A DNA stretch of 64,000 bases, from NCBI GenBank assembly GCA_963774945.1, contig CAVZHA010000002.1, positions 310,001-374,000 of the forward strand. The letters run 5' to 3'. The notes below the pieces were generated by a model that did no database searches, was not told where the DNA came from, and saw only the letters and a program-made list of their open reading frames with translations. Below, piece after piece: positions 39,834 to 49,243 of this stretch. Each line of letters opens with the position of its first letter. Positions within the stretch are counted from its first letter, which is position 1. This DNA is from Trebonia sp963774945 (GTDB taxonomy: Bacteria > Actinomycetota > Actinomycetes > Streptosporangiales > Streptosporangiaceae). The position numbers and the translations under genes were made by a program.

Positions 39834-41597
39834 ATGGACCCCGATGACCTGCTGGCCGCCCTCGACCCCGAACAGCGCGAGGTAGCGCTGGCCTGCCGGG
39901 GGCCGGTCTGCGTGCTCGCGGGGGCGGGAACCGGCAAGACCCGGGCGATCACGCACCGGATCGCCTACGCGGTCGCGACCGGGGTGGTCAACCCCGGGCA
40001 CGTGCTCGCGCTCACCTTCACCGTTCGCGCGGCGGGGGAGCTCCGCGGACGGCTGCGCGCCCTTGGCGGCGGCGCGGAGAGCGTGCGCGCGGCGACGTTC
40101 CACTCGGCGGCACTGCGCCAGCTCAGCTACTTCTGGCCCAAGGTGATCGGCGGCCGGCCGCCGAAGCTGGTGGAGTCCAAGCTCCCGATCATCCGGGAGG
40201 CGGCCCGTGACCTCGGACTCTCGGTCGCGGGGGGCGCGCTCGCGGAGGCGGTGACCGAGATCGAGTGGGCGAAGGTCTGCCAGACGCATCCGGACTCGTA
40301 CGTGTTCGCGGCGGCCGAGGCCGGTCGGTCGCCGTCGGCCGGCCTGGAGGAGGTCGGGCGGCTGTACCAGGCCTACGAGGCGCTGCGCCGGGACCGGCAG
40401 CTGATCGACTTCGAGTCGGTGCTCGAGCTGACGGCGGCGATCCTGCTCACCGAGCCCGCCGTCGCCCGCGAGGTGCACGGCATCTACCGCTACTTCACCG
40501 TGGACGAGTTCCAGGACGTCAACCCGCTGCAGAAGCTGCTGCTCGACGCCTGGCTGGGCGGTCGTGAGGAGCTCTGCGTGGTGGGCGACCCGCAGCAGAC
40601 GATCTACTCGTTCACCGGCGCGACGTCGCAGTACCTGCGGGGCTTCGGCCGGGACTTCCCGAGCGCGAGCGTGGTCCGGCTGGTCCGTGACTACCGGTCG
40701 ACGCCTCAGGTGGTGGCGGCGGCCAACCGGCTGACGGCCGGGGGCGCCGGGCGAGTCGCCCCGGCCGAGTCGTCCGGTGAGCTCGTGGCGCAACGGCCCG
40801 GCGGGCCGGATCCGGCGATGACGCGCTACCCGGACGAGGAGACGGAGGCGGCCGGGGTCGCCGCCGCGGCGGCGCAGCTGATCGGGCAGTCGGTGCCGCC
40901 GCACGAGATCGCCGTCCTTTTGCGGATAAATGCCCACATGGAGCGGTTTGAGCGGGCGCTGGCGGAGGCGAAGGTGCCCTACGTGGTGCGCGGCGCCGAG
41001 CGCTTCTACGATCGGCCCGAGGTCCGTCAGGCGCTGGTGCTGATCCGGGGCGCGGCCAGGGCCGACGGAGCGGGCACGGACGCGAGCGGGCCGCCCGGGG
41101 AACTGCCCGCAGCCGTCCGGCACGTGCTCGCGTCGGCCGGGCTCACCTCGGCCCCGCCGGCCGCGCGGGGCGCGGTCAGGGAGCGGTGGGAGTCCCTGGC
41201 CGCGATCGCCGGGCTGGCGGACGACCTGGCCGCGTCGCGGCCGACGGCGACCCTGGCGGAGTTCGCGGCCGAGCTCATCGAGCGGGAGGACACCGGGCAC
41301 GCCCCCGTCGCCGCCGCCGTGACCCTGGCCACAATGCACGCGGCCAAGGGCCTGGAGTGGGATGCGGTGCTGATCCCGGGGCTCGTTGAGGGCATAATGC
41401 CCATCGTGCACGCGAGAACGGCCGAGGCCATCGAGGAAGAACGGCGACTGCTCTACGTCGCGGTGACCAGGGCGCGGGTCCGTCTGCTGCTCTCCTGGGC
41501 GCCGGCCCGCACGCCGGGCGCGGAGGCGTCGCGGCAGCGGTCGCGCTTCCTGGCGGCGCTGTTCCCGTCGGTGCCGGCCGCGGCGGCGAGCTCGTGA
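39834..41597 (+). CDS. uvrD2: UvrD/Rep-family helicase, UvrD2-like
   Basis: 587 residues, intact SF1A helicase: Walker A LAGAGTGKTRAITHRIAYAV, Walker B FTVDEFQDVN, motif III VVGDPQQTIYSF, motif V TLATMHAAKGLEWDAV and motif VI EERRLLYVAVTRAR. It is shorter than mycobacterial UvrD2 (about 700) and lacks the C-terminal HRDC domain. Neighbours (mycoredoxin, whiB7, ABC1 kinase) support the UvrD2 name. The last 4 bp overlap the start of tesB (GTGA). Probably unwinds DNA in repair. Confidence 0.92.
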   Translation: MDPDDLLAALDPEQREVALACRGPVCVLAGAGTGKTRAITHRIAYAVATGVVNPGHVLALTFTVRAAGELRGRLRALGGGAESVRAATFHSAALRQLSYFWPKVIGGRPPKLVESKLPIIREAARDLGLSVAGGALAEAVTEIEWAKVCQTHPDSYVFAAAEAGRSPSAGLEEVGRLYQAYEALRRDRQLIDFESVLELTAAILLTEPAVAREVHGIYRYFTVDEFQDVNPLQKLLLDAWLGGREELCVVGDPQQTIYSFTGATSQYLRGFGRDFPSASVVRLVRDYRSTPQVVAAANRLTAGGAGRVAPAESSGELVAQRPGGPDPAMTRYPDEETEAAGVAAAAAQLIGQSVPPHEIAVLLRINAHMERFERALAEAKVPYVVRGAERFYDRPEVRQALVLIRGAARADGAGTDASGPPGELPAAVRHVLASAGLTSAPPAARGAVRERWESLAAIAGLADDLAASRPTATLAEFAAELIEREDTGHAPVAAAVTLATMHAAKGLEWDAVLIPGLVEGIMPIVHARTAEAIEEERRLLYVAVTRARVRLLLSWAPARTPGAEASRQRSRFLAALFPSVPAAAASS

Positions 41598-42467
41598 GCG
41601 ACGCGCTTGACAAGCTCCTGGACCTGCTCGACCTGGAGCAGATCGAGGTCAACATCTTCCGCGGCCGGTCGCCCGACGAGACCGTGCAGCGGGTCTACGG
41701 CGGGCAGGTCGCCGGGCAGGCGCTGGTCGCGGCCGGCCGGACCGTGCCCGACGACCGGCCGGTGCACTCGCTGCACGCGTACTTCATCCGGCCGGGCGAC
41801 CCGGCCGTCCCGCTCATCTACAGCGTGGACCGGATCAGGGACGGGCGCTCGTTCACCACTCGCCGGGTGACCGCGACCCAGCACGGCAAGGCGATCTTCG
41901 CGCTCTCGGCCTCGTTCCACCATCCGGAGCCCGGCCCCGAGTTCGCCCTCCCGATGCCCGCCGCGCCGTCGCCTGAGCTGCTGCGGCCCAACTCCGAGCG
42001 GTTCGCGGAGGCGATCGGCGTCACCCTCCCGCAGCACATGCGGGAGAGCCCGATCGACGTCCGCTCGGTCGGCCCGATGTCGGTCGAGGTGGCGGTGGAC
42101 CCGTCCCTGCGGCCGTGCCGCCGCCAACCTGGTCTGGCTGCGGGTGAACGGGGAGCTGCCGGATGACCCGCTGCTGCACGTCTGCCTGATGACCTACGCG
42201 TCAGATCTCACGCTGCTCGACACGGTGCTCCTCGATCTCGGCCTGAGTTGGCATAACGGGACCGTCGCGGGGGCGAGCCTGGACCACGCGATGTGGTTCC
42301 ACCGGCCGTTCCGGGCCGACCAGTGGCTGCTGTACGCCCAGGAGTCGACCTCCGCCTCGGGCGCGCGCGGCCTCGCCCGCGGCGAGGTGTTCACCGCCGA
42401 CGGCGATCTAGTCGTCTCCGTGGTCCAAGAGGGCCTCATCCGCACCACTCCAAAGACCAATTACTGA
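41594..42467 (+). CDS. tesB: Acyl-CoA thioesterase II
   Basis: Double hot-dog fold enzyme that hydrolyses acyl-CoA; about 290 residues. Conserved parts are QRVYGGQVAGQALVAAGRTV, SLHAYFIRPGD, then LDHAMWFHRPFRADQWLLYA and the C-terminal ARGEVFTADGDLVVSVVQEG. A single inserted T near 42113 breaks the frame before NLVWLRVNGELPDDPLLHVC. The GTG start lies inside the uvrD2 stop (GTGA), so the two are translationally coupled. Confidence 0.92.
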
Positions 42468-42530
42468 GCGCTCACGAAGACCAATCAGTCCCGGGAAAGA
42501 AATCTCTCTCCAGAAGAGAAATCCCAGGTC

Positions 42531-42568
42531 AAAAATGTGTTGCCCTGCTGTGAAGGCTCTCGTAGAGT
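42531..42568 (+). promoter_or_regulatory. whiB7 promoter with WhiB7 AT-rich box
   Basis: AAAAAT at 42531-42536, then exactly 3 bp, then -35 TTGCCC (42540-42545), a 17-bp spacer and -10 TAGAGT (42563-42568). An A/T run 3 bp upstream of the -35 is the element through which WhiB7 with the principal sigma factor activates its own and other resistance promoters. Transcription would start at about 42575. Confidence 0.7.
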
Positions 42569-42574
42569 TACGTC

Positions 42575-42646
42575 ATGTCCGTGGGCCAGAGCAACGACCC
42601 CTGTGGAAGGAGGTGCCCCGGTGCTGAACAACACGACTTGACGTGA
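42575..42646 (+). CDS. Candidate leaderless upstream ORF in the whiB7 leader
   Basis: ATG lies 6 nt after the -10, giving a 23-codon peptide MSVGQSNDPCGRRCPGAEQH, then DLT. A second tiny frame inside it (GTG 42621 to TGA 42641, six codons) has a strong AAGGAGG at 42607-42613. Translation of such leader frames is known to sense ribosome inhibition upstream of whiB7 in relatives. Confidence 0.45.
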   Translation: MSVGQSNDPCGRRCPGAEQHDLT

Positions 42647-42736
42647 CGGCCGCCCCGCGTGGCGCCGCGTTCCCGGGTGCCGGCTCGCCGTGGACCATGT
42701 GGCAGGCCACCGGCCTGTCCGCCGTGGGGATGAACC

Positions 42737-42955
42737 ATGTCCGCACGCCGTATCCCCGTCCCGGTCGTCCTGGCTGCCGACGCGCGTCTCGCCGCGTTCG
42801 GGCAGATCCCGGCCATGACGCAGAAGCAGCTTGAAGTCGCTCCGGCGACCGGGCTGCTCACCGCTACCAACCGTAAGCACAACGTCTACAAGACCCGCGT
42901 TAACGCCGGCGGCGATGGCGCATCGGGTCCGCATCCAGAACGGGAACCGGCCTAA
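42737..42955 (+). CDS. Candidate 72-codon upstream ORF ending in the attenuator
   Basis: Begins MSARRIPVPVVLAADARLAA and ends GASGPHPEREPA. Its TAA (42953-42955) lies within the first hairpin of the leader (42947-42965), 25 bp before the terminator hairpin, so ribosome movement here could decide which structure forms. The ribosome binding site is weak, and coding has not been shown. Confidence 0.4.
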   Translation: MSARRIPVPVVLAADARLAAFGQIPAMTQKQLEVAPATGLLTATNRKHNVYKTRVNAGGDGASGPHPEREPA

Positions 42956-42965
42956 CTTAGGCCGG
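42947..42965 (+). promoter_or_regulatory. Hairpin overlapping the leader ORF stop
   Basis: CCGGCCTA (42947-42954) pairs perfectly with TAGGCCGG (42958-42965) around ACT. It covers the stop codon of the 72-codon leader ORF and is a candidate regulatory stem in the whiB7 leader. Confidence 0.55.
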
Positions 42966-42979
42966 TGAGAATCCCCTCA

Positions 42980-43020
42980 GGCCGCGGACCCGAACACAGG
43001 GTCCGTGGCCAGATTTATTT
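42980..43020 (+). terminator. Attenuator-type terminator in the whiB7 leader
   Basis: GGCCGCGGACCC (42980-42991) and GGGTCCGTGGCC (42999-43010) form a 12-bp stem with one G-T pair and a 7-nt loop, followed by AGATTTATTT. It stands 70 bp before whiB7 and would stop transcription unless antiterminated. Confidence 0.7.
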
Positions 43021-43081
43021 CGCAGGCCAGGTCCCGTCAGACCAGCACCACAGGACCAGCAAGCGAGAGGGGATGGCACCG

Positions 43082-43525
43082 ATGCTGCGGCCCGATGCCT
43101 CCGTGAGCGCGACCAGCGCGGCGGGGTTCGAGTCAATATCGTCGAGGTCCGAGGCGGTCGCCGTGATCGACCCGTACGTCGACGAGCACGCCGGACAGGG
43201 CGCTAGCGCGACCGGGATCGCGATGATCCTCGGACAGGCCGAGGTTCCCACGGGCCTCGATCTGCCCTGCGCGGACGAGCCAGAGCTGTTCTTCGCCGAG
43301 GCGCCGGAGGACGTCGAGACGGCGAAGGCGCTCTGCCAGGGCTGCCGGGCCCGCGAAGTCTGCCTTCAGGGCGCACTCGAACGGCGTGAGCCGTGGGGCG
43401 TCTGGGGCGGGGAACTACTCCTGCGCGGCATCGTGGTCCCGCGCAAGCGGCCCAGGGGCCGTCCCCGCAAGGCGTCCGCCGAGGAGCTAACTAGTGCGGC
43501 CAAGACCGATGAACAAGCCGCCTAG
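43082..43525 (+). CDS. whiB7: WhiB7 redox-sensitive transcription factor
   Basis: Master activator of intrinsic antibiotic resistance in actinobacteria. About 147 residues with the WhiB iron-sulfur domain: LPCADEPELFF, ALCQGCRAREVCLQGAL (four cysteines in all) and the G[V/I]WGG turn as EPWGVWGGELL. The basic C-terminus RKRPRGRPRKAS carries the AT-hook RGRPRK that distinguishes WhiB7 from other WhiB proteins. Of two ATGs, 43082 is preferred over 43073 because GAGAGGGG (43065-43072) then sits 9 nt upstream. Preceded by a 500-nt attenuation leader. Confidence 0.95.
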   Translation: MLRPDASVSATSAAGFESISSRSEAVAVIDPYVDEHAGQGASATGIAMILGQAEVPTGLDLPCADEPELFFAEAPEDVETAKALCQGCRAREVCLQGALERREPWGVWGGELLLRGIVVPRKRPRGRPRKASAEELTSAAKTDEQAA

Positions 43526-43624
43526 CCAACGTCTTAACTGACGAACACATCTTCTGGTAATTGATGCGACAAGCACTCATGCCCGACAAACGTACGCACA
43601 CAATGCGAAGAGGTCTTCACCACC

Positions 43625-43816
43625 ATGTATATCCAGCAGTGTCTCGCCAGCGAGCGACACGAGGAGCGCCTTAGGCAGGCGCACGACGAAAGGACCGCGA
43701 GCCAGGTAGCCGAGCTGCACCGGATGGAGCGGCGGCGGGAGCGGGCCGAGCGCGAGCTTCTGCACGCCTGGCAGGCCGTGGACCAGCTCCGGTCGGTGAT
43801 CCAGGCCGTCCGCTAG
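43625..43816 (+). CDS. 63-residue charged coiled-coil protein
   Basis: MYIQQCLASERHEERLRQAH continues as an Arg/Glu-rich helix (RMERRRERAERELLHAWQAV). Composition and third-base GC look coding. It lies 100 bp after whiB7 and directly before a strong terminator, so it may be transcribed with whiB7. Function unknown. Confidence 0.55.
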   Translation: MYIQQCLASERHEERLRQAHDERTASQVAELHRMERRRERAERELLHAWQAVDQLRSVIQAVR

Positions 43817-43849
43817 CCGGACGTGGCCAGCCGGTCGTAACCACCAGTG

Positions 43850-43890
43850 AGGACCCGGGATGCGCGAGGGCCATCCCGGGTCCTTCTATG
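43850..43890 (+). terminator. Strong intrinsic terminator
   Basis: AGGACCCGGGATG (43850-43862) pairs perfectly over 13 bp with CATCCCGGGTCCT (43872-43884), loop of 9 nt, then TCTATGTTC. It separates the whiB7 unit from the convergent ABC1 kinase gene. Confidence 0.8.
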
Positions 43891-43891
43891 T

Positions 43892-45256
43892 TCAGACGCT
43901 GTCGGTTCCGACGCTGTCGTCGGCGTAGCCGGGGACCCAGCGGACCACCTCGGCCCGGAACGGGCCCTCGCACTCGAGCTGGCAGAGCACGCCGATCCCG
44001 GCGGTCGACACCCGGTGGATGAGCACGTAGGACGGCGGCAGGTTGAACTTGCGGGCGACCGCGTTCAGGTCGGTCATCCGGCTGGCCTCGTCGCGCATCC
44101 ACTCCCGGCTGAACTTGAACGTCTCGACGCTTGACGGCTCGGCCAGCGGCGCCAGGAACGCGCGCAGCGCGTCCAGGTCGACCGCGATGCCCGGCCGCAG
44201 GAAATTGTCCGCCCGCAGCTCCCGCTCGACCTCGATGATGTCGGGGTCCGGGTCGTGCATGATGCGCAGCAGCCGCCCGAAGATCGGCGGCAGCCCGTCC
44301 GGCAGCCGGTCCACCGCGCCGAAGTCGAGCACGCCGAGCCGCCCGTCGGCCAGCAGCCGGAAGTTGCCCGGATGCGGGTCGGCGTGCAGCATCCCGGCCC
44401 GGGCCGGGCCGGAGAACAGGAACCTGGTCAGCAGGATGCCGGCCCGGTCGCGCTCGGTCTTCGACCCGTCGCTGATGATCTTCGAGAGCGGGGTGCCGTC
44501 CATCCACTCGGTCACCAGCACGTGATCGGTCTCGGTGACGACCGGCGGCACGTAGATGTCGGGGTCGCCGGCGTAGGCGTCGGCGAAGGCCCGCTGGGCG
44601 GCGGCCTCGAGGTGGTAGTCGAGTTCCTCGGCCACCCGGTCGCGGAGCTCGTCGAGCAGCGGCTTGACGTCGAGCCCGGGCATCAGCAGGCCGAACAGCC
44701 GGCCGACCCGCGCGAGCTGCGTGAAGTCGTTGATCAGGGCCTTGCCCGCCCCGGGGTACTGGATCTTGACCGCGACCCGCCTGCCGTCGTTCCAGACGGC
44801 CCGGTGCACCTGGCCGATCGACGCGGCGGCGGCCGGGGTGTCGTCGAACGAGTCGAACTTGGCCCGCCAGTCTTCCCCGAGGTCGGCCGCGAGCACCCGG
44901 TGCACGGTGCTGACCGGCAGCGGCGGCGCCGACTCCTGCAGCTTGGTCAGCGTGGCCCGGTACGGCTCGGCGATCTCGGGCGGCAGCGCCGCCTCGAAGA
45001 TCGACAGCGCCTGGCCGAACTTCATCGCCCCGCCCTTGAGCTCGCCGAGGACGCGGAAAACCTGGTCGGCGGTGCGCTGCTGGATCTCCTGGCCGACGAT
45101 CTCGGCCGACACGCCGCCGATCCGCTTGCCGAAGCCGAGTGCGGTCCGCCCGAAGTACCCGAGCGGCAGCCCGGCTAGCTTGGCGGTCCGCTGCACGCTG
45201 CCGCGGGGGACGTCGCCGTTCTTGGGGACGTCGCCCGCTTCCACACTGTCCGCCAT
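43892..45256 (-). CDS. ABC1/UbiB-family atypical kinase
   Basis: 454 residues, intact. Family marks are the KxGQ-type motif ELKGGAMKFGQALSIFEAAL, the Ala-rich loop AAAASIGQVHRAVW with the following VAVKIQYPG lysine, catalytic HADPHPGNFRLLADGRLG and DFGAVD. ABC1 kinases act on or near membranes in lipid and quinone metabolism. In mycobacteria the gene beside whiB7 (Rv3197) is of this family, and WhiB7 is known to affect it. It is convergent with whiB7. The start codon at 45256 gives MADSVEAGDVPKNGD. Confidence 0.92.
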   Translation of the reverse strand: MADSVEAGDVPKNGDVPRGSVQRTAKLAGLPLGYFGRTALGFGKRIGGVSAEIVGQEIQQRTADQVFRVLGELKGGAMKFGQALSIFEAALPPEIAEPYRATLTKLQESAPPLPVSTVHRVLAADLGEDWRAKFDSFDDTPAAAASIGQVHRAVWNDGRRVAVKIQYPGAGKALINDFTQLARVGRLFGLLMPGLDVKPLLDELRDRVAEELDYHLEAAAQRAFADAYAGDPDIYVPPVVTETDHVLVTEWMDGTPLSKIISDGSKTERDRAGILLTRFLFSGPARAGMLHADPHPGNFRLLADGRLGVLDFGAVDRLPDGLPPIFGRLLRIMHDPDPDIIEVERELRADNFLRPGIAVDLDALRAFLAPLAEPSSVETFKFSREWMRDEASRMTDLNAVARKFNLPPSYVLIHRVSTAGIGVLCQLECEGPFRAEVVRWVPGYADDSVGTDSV

Positions 45257-45295
45257 GCTTATGACTGTAGCTCCGCCAGGGACCGGAAACGGAAA

Positions 45296-45350
45296 CCTGT
45301 CGGCTACGCCAGCGACCCCAATAGGCGATGTCGCTGGCGTAGCCGACAGG
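45296..45350 (+). repeat. Dispersed hairpin element, copy 2
   Basis: Perfect 21-bp inverted repeat: arms 45296-45316 and 45330-45350, loop CCCAATAGGCGAT. It is the same element as 23157-23211, with one compensated stem pair and one loop change, and lies between two divergent genes. Confidence 0.9.
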
Positions 45351-45417
45351 TATCAACACCCGGAGAGGCGTCCCGTTTCAGGGCGGAATGTCGGTCCCGA
45401 CGGTCACGATTTGTGGC

Positions 45418-46496
45418 ATGAGACCAGCACTGAAGGCGGGACTTCGGCCGCTCTGGCGGGACCGCGACACGCTGCAAATCGGGGTCGATCCCCGGCGGGC
45501 CCGGGCGCTGACCGGGCTCGGCAAGGCGGCCGCGATCGTGTCGCTGCTCGACGGGTCCCGCGACACGGCCGAGGTGGCGCGGACGGCGGCGACCTACGGC
45601 ATCGGCCAGGACGCGGTGGACAAGGTCCTCGGCCTGCTGGCCTCGGCCGGGGTGCTCGACGACTTCCCGGCCGGCCTGCGGGCGACGCTGCCCGGGTACC
45701 TGCTCGAGCGGATCACCCCCGAGCTGGCCTGCGCCGCGCTCGCCTACGGGCACGGCGACGGCGGGGCGGCGGTGCTCGCCCGCCGCCGGGCCGCGTTCGC
45801 CCGGGTCTACGGCGCGGGCCGGGTCGGCGGCTGCATCGCTACGTTCCTGGCCGCGTCCGGCGTCGCGTGGGTGAGCTGCGTGGACTGCGGGACTGACGGC
45901 GCCGGCCGACGTAACCCCGGGCGGGCTCGGCGCGGCCGACGTAGGCGAGCAGCGGTCGGCCGGGGTCGCCCGCGCCGTCCACCGGGTGGCGCGGGAGGTG
46001 CGGACCGCCGACGACCGCCGCCGGCTGCCGGACCTGGCCGTGCTCACCGGCCGCCCCGACCCGGTGATTGTCGACGAGCTGATCCGGCATGGTGTGCCGC
46101 ACCTGGTGGTGGCGGCGGACGAGGCGATCGGGGTGGTCGGGCCGCTGGTGCTGCCGGGCCGGTCGGCCTGCGTGCGCTGCCTTGACCTGAGCAAGACGGC
46201 GCGGGACCAGGCCTGGCCGCGCATTCTCGCGCAGGCAGGCGGCGCGGGCGGCCCGCTCACGGTGCCGCAGGCGTGCGACACCGCGCTCGCGGCGGCGACC
46301 GCGCGCCGTCGCGACCGCGCAGGCGCTGATGCTGATCGACCGGGCGGGCCAGCCCGCCGCCGCCAACGGCACGCTCGAGCTGGTGCTGCCCGACTGGCAA
46401 TGGCAGCGCCGCGGCTGGCCCGCCCATCCCGCCTGCAGCTGCGGGGCAGCCTCGATGGCGGGCGGGCGAGCCCCGAGTCCTGGCTCCCGGTTAACG
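45418..46496 (+). CDS. ThiF-like / cyclodehydratase-type protein
   Basis: About 355 residues. The N-terminus MRPALKAGLRPLWRDRDTLQ, then an IGVDPRRARALTGLG stretch, resembles the leader-peptide-binding part of azole-peptide (TOMM) cyclodehydratases. The second half is a ThiF/E1-like Rossmann domain (VYGAGRVGGCIATFLAASGV) with a zinc-type cysteine pair, SACVRCLDLSK, and a second pair, HPACSC. Such genes are widespread as orphans in actinobacterial chromosomes near uvrD2. Frame breaks lie near 45890 and 46305. No precursor peptide or dehydrogenase gene is seen nearby, so peptide modification is not supported here. Confidence 0.65.
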
Positions 46497-46502
46497 CTCC
46501 GG

Positions 46503-47952
46503 TCACGTCGCCGGCGGGTCGTCCTCGGTCGTGGCCGGGCCGTCCTCGGTCGTGGCAGGTCCGTCCTCCGTGGCAGGTCCGTCCTCCGTGGCAGCCGGGC
46601 CCTCCTCGAAATCGGAGATGTCCAGTTCGGTCGCGCCGCGCAGGAACCCGTCCGGGTTGGCCAGGTCGTCGGCCGTCGGCAGCAGGTCAGGGTGCGCCCA
46701 CAGCGCGTCCCTGCCGTCGATGCCGCGCTGCCTCGCGTCAGGTCGGCCCACAGCGCCGCCGCCTCGCGCAGCATCCGGGGCCGCAGTTCGAGCCCGACCA
46801 GGGCGGCGAAGGTCCGCTCGGACGGGCCGCCGGACGCCCGGCGGCGGCGGATGGCCTCGGCCAGCGCCGCGCTGTGCACCAGCCGGGAATCGGCGGCGGC
46901 GGCCACCACGGTCGCCACCCACCCCTCGACCAGCGCGAGCGCGGTCTCGAGGCGGGACAGGGCGGCCTTCTGCTGCGGGGAGTCCTCCGGGCGGAACAGC
47001 GTCTCGCCGCTCAGCGCACCGCGCAGCGCCTCCTCGGGGTTGGCCATGTCCATGTCCGGCAGGGCGTCGCGCAGCTTGCTCATGTCGATCGTGATGCCGG
47101 CCGCGTAGGCCTCCACCGCGCCGAGCAGGTGCTGGCGCAGCCACGGCACGTGGCCGAAGAGCCGGTGGTGAGCCGCCTCGCGCAGCGCCAGGAACAGCCG
47201 CACCTCGCCCGGGTCGACCGACAGGCCGTCGCCGAACGCGGCCACTCCGGACGGCAGCAGCGCCGCCGTCCCCTCCGGGGCCAGCGGCAGGCCGATGTCG
47301 GTCGAGGTGGCCATCTCGCTCGCGAGCTCGCCGATCGCGGTGCCGACCTGGCCGCCGAGCATCGCCCCGCCGAGCTGGCGAAGCATCGGGGCGAACGCGG
47401 TCATGCCGCCCATCCCCGACAGCATCGCCCGCATCTCGGGCGGCACGTCTCGTCGTCGAGGTGGGACGGGTCGAAGGCCGCCATCGACCCCATCGCCTCG
47501 ATCGCCCTGGTCGCGATCGGCTCGCACAGGGTCGACCAGACCGGGAAGGTCGCCTCGAGCCACTCGGACTGGGACCACGCCTCGATCTTCCTGATGCCGG
47601 AAGGGAACGCGGTGACGTCGTCGAGCCACAGGTCGGCCAGCCGGACGGCCTCGGTCACGGCGGCGCGCTCGTTGGCGAGCACGCTGGGATCACCCCGGCC
47701 GGCGATGGAATGCCTGGCCAGGTTCTTCGCCAGGTCCCAGTTGACCGGCCCGCCGCTGTAGGAGAGCAGGTCGGCGAACTGGCGCAGCGCGTCGGCGAAC
47801 TGGTTCGGGTTGCCGGGGCCGCCAGGGCCGTCGGGACCGCCGGGAAGTCCGAATCCGAACGGGCCGGACGGCCCCTGGCCGCCTGGCGGCTTCGGTTCGT
47901 CGTCGCCGGGCCGGCTGGGTGGGCCGAACCCAAAGGGTGGACGGTCAGCCAT
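46503..47952 (-). CDS. Zinc-dependent metalloprotease-like protein (DUF2342/Zincin_2)
   Basis: About 482 residues. It begins with a Pro/Gly-rich region (MADRPPFGFGPPSRPGDDEP), followed by the conserved core GGPVNWDLAKNLARHSIA, MLRQLGGAMLGGQVGTAIGE and LREAAHHRLFGHVPWLRQHL, the last holding the presumed zinc histidines. The C-terminus carries repeats of TEDGPAT. Frame breaks lie near 47445 and 46735. The family occurs in all actinobacteria next to uvrD2-region genes and is sometimes labelled F420-associated; activity is unproven. Confidence 0.82.
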
Positions 47953-48030
47953 GATGCGCCCCCTCAGCTGATAGGGGTCGGGCAGGATAGAAGGGTCATA
48001 CATCGACACGCTATTCGGGAGCAGCCGATT

Positions 48031-49162
48031 TTGAGAAACGGCAGACGGCAGGTTCGCCATGAGCGCAGCGTTCGCCGTGAGCGTAGCACCGCGCCGGCGC
48101 CGCCGGTGGTGGCGGTCACCGGTGCGGCCCGCGGGGTCGGGCAGGCGCTCGCGGTCCGGCTCGCGGACTCGCCGCTGATCGGCCGGGTGGTCGCGATCGA
48201 CGATCACCGGGGCGACGCGGCCGGGGTGACCTGGCGGGTCGCCGACGTCACGGGACCCCACGCTGGCGGCGCGGCTGGCCGGGGTGGACGTGGTGGTGCA
48301 CACCGACATGTCCACCTCGGTCGATCAGGACCCCAGGGAGCGCCGCGCCCGCAACGTGCGCGGCGCGCAGACCGTGCTGACCGCCGCGGCGGCCGAGCGC
48401 ATCGGCCGGGTCGTGCTGGTGACCAGCGCGATGGTGTACGGGGCGCGCCCGGACAATCCGGTGCCGCTGCCCGAGGACGCGCCGCTGCTGGCCGACGCGG
48501 ACGGCAGCGTGGCCGGGGACCTGCTCGAGGTCGAGGAGCTGGCCCGGCGCTCGCGGCGGGTCAACCCGGGCACGCCGGTGACCGTCGTGCGGCCCGGCCG
48601 CGCTCGTCGGGGACGCGGTCGACACGCTGCTGACCAGGCATTTCGAGGCGCCCCGGCTGCTCGCGGTGCGGGGCTGCGTGCCGCGCTGGCAGTTCTGCCA
48701 CGTCGATGACCTGGTGTCCGCGCTCGAGCTGGCGGCGGCGGGGACTGATCGGCGGCGACTTCGCGGTCGGCTGCGACGGGTCGCTCTCGCAGGCCGAGGT
48801 GGAGGCGCTGAGCGGGCATGAAGTCGATCGAGCTGCCCGCGCGGCTGACCTTCGGCACCGCCCAGCGGCTGCACCGGCTCGGCGCGACGCCCGCGCCCGG
48901 CCGCGGAGCTGCGCTACGTGGTCTACCCGTGGGTGGTGGACTGCGCGGCGCTGCGGGCGGCGGGCTGGCAGCCGTCGGTCACGCAACGCCGAGGCCCTGA
49001 CGGTGCTGCTGGCCGCCCGCGGCGGTCACCACGCGGTGGTCGGGCCGCCGGCTCGCCCGCAAGGACGCGGCGCTGACCGCGGCCGGCGCGGCGGGCACGG
49101 CCGCCGCCGTCCTCGGCACCGCCGCGATCGTCCGGCACGCCCGCAAAAGAAATAAAACCTAA
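48031..49162 (+). CDS. NAD-dependent epimerase/dehydratase (SDR family)
   Basis: About 375 residues from TTG with GGGAG 9 nt upstream. The Rossmann start VVAVTGAARGVGQALAVRLA binds the nucleotide, and RVVLVTSAMVYGARPDNPVP holds the active-site Tyr region, but no clear YxxxK is visible. The C-terminus includes ELRYVVYPWVVDCAALRAAG. Breaks lie near 48255, 48600, 48745, 48900 and 48985. Divergent from the zincin gene. The family in actinobacteria is of unknown substrate. Confidence 0.75.
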
Positions 49163-49231
49163 AAACTTTTATCCGAACGGTCGCGTGGTGGCACCGATCG
49201 GCCCGTCACCGCCCCGTGCGTGGCGGCGAGG

Positions 49232-49237
49232 TACCGT
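49232..49237 (+). promoter_or_regulatory. -10 hexamer of a probable leaderless moaE transcript
   Basis: TACCGT lies 6 nt before the GTG at 49244. Confidence 0.4.
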
Positions 49238-49243
49238 GGTCGG

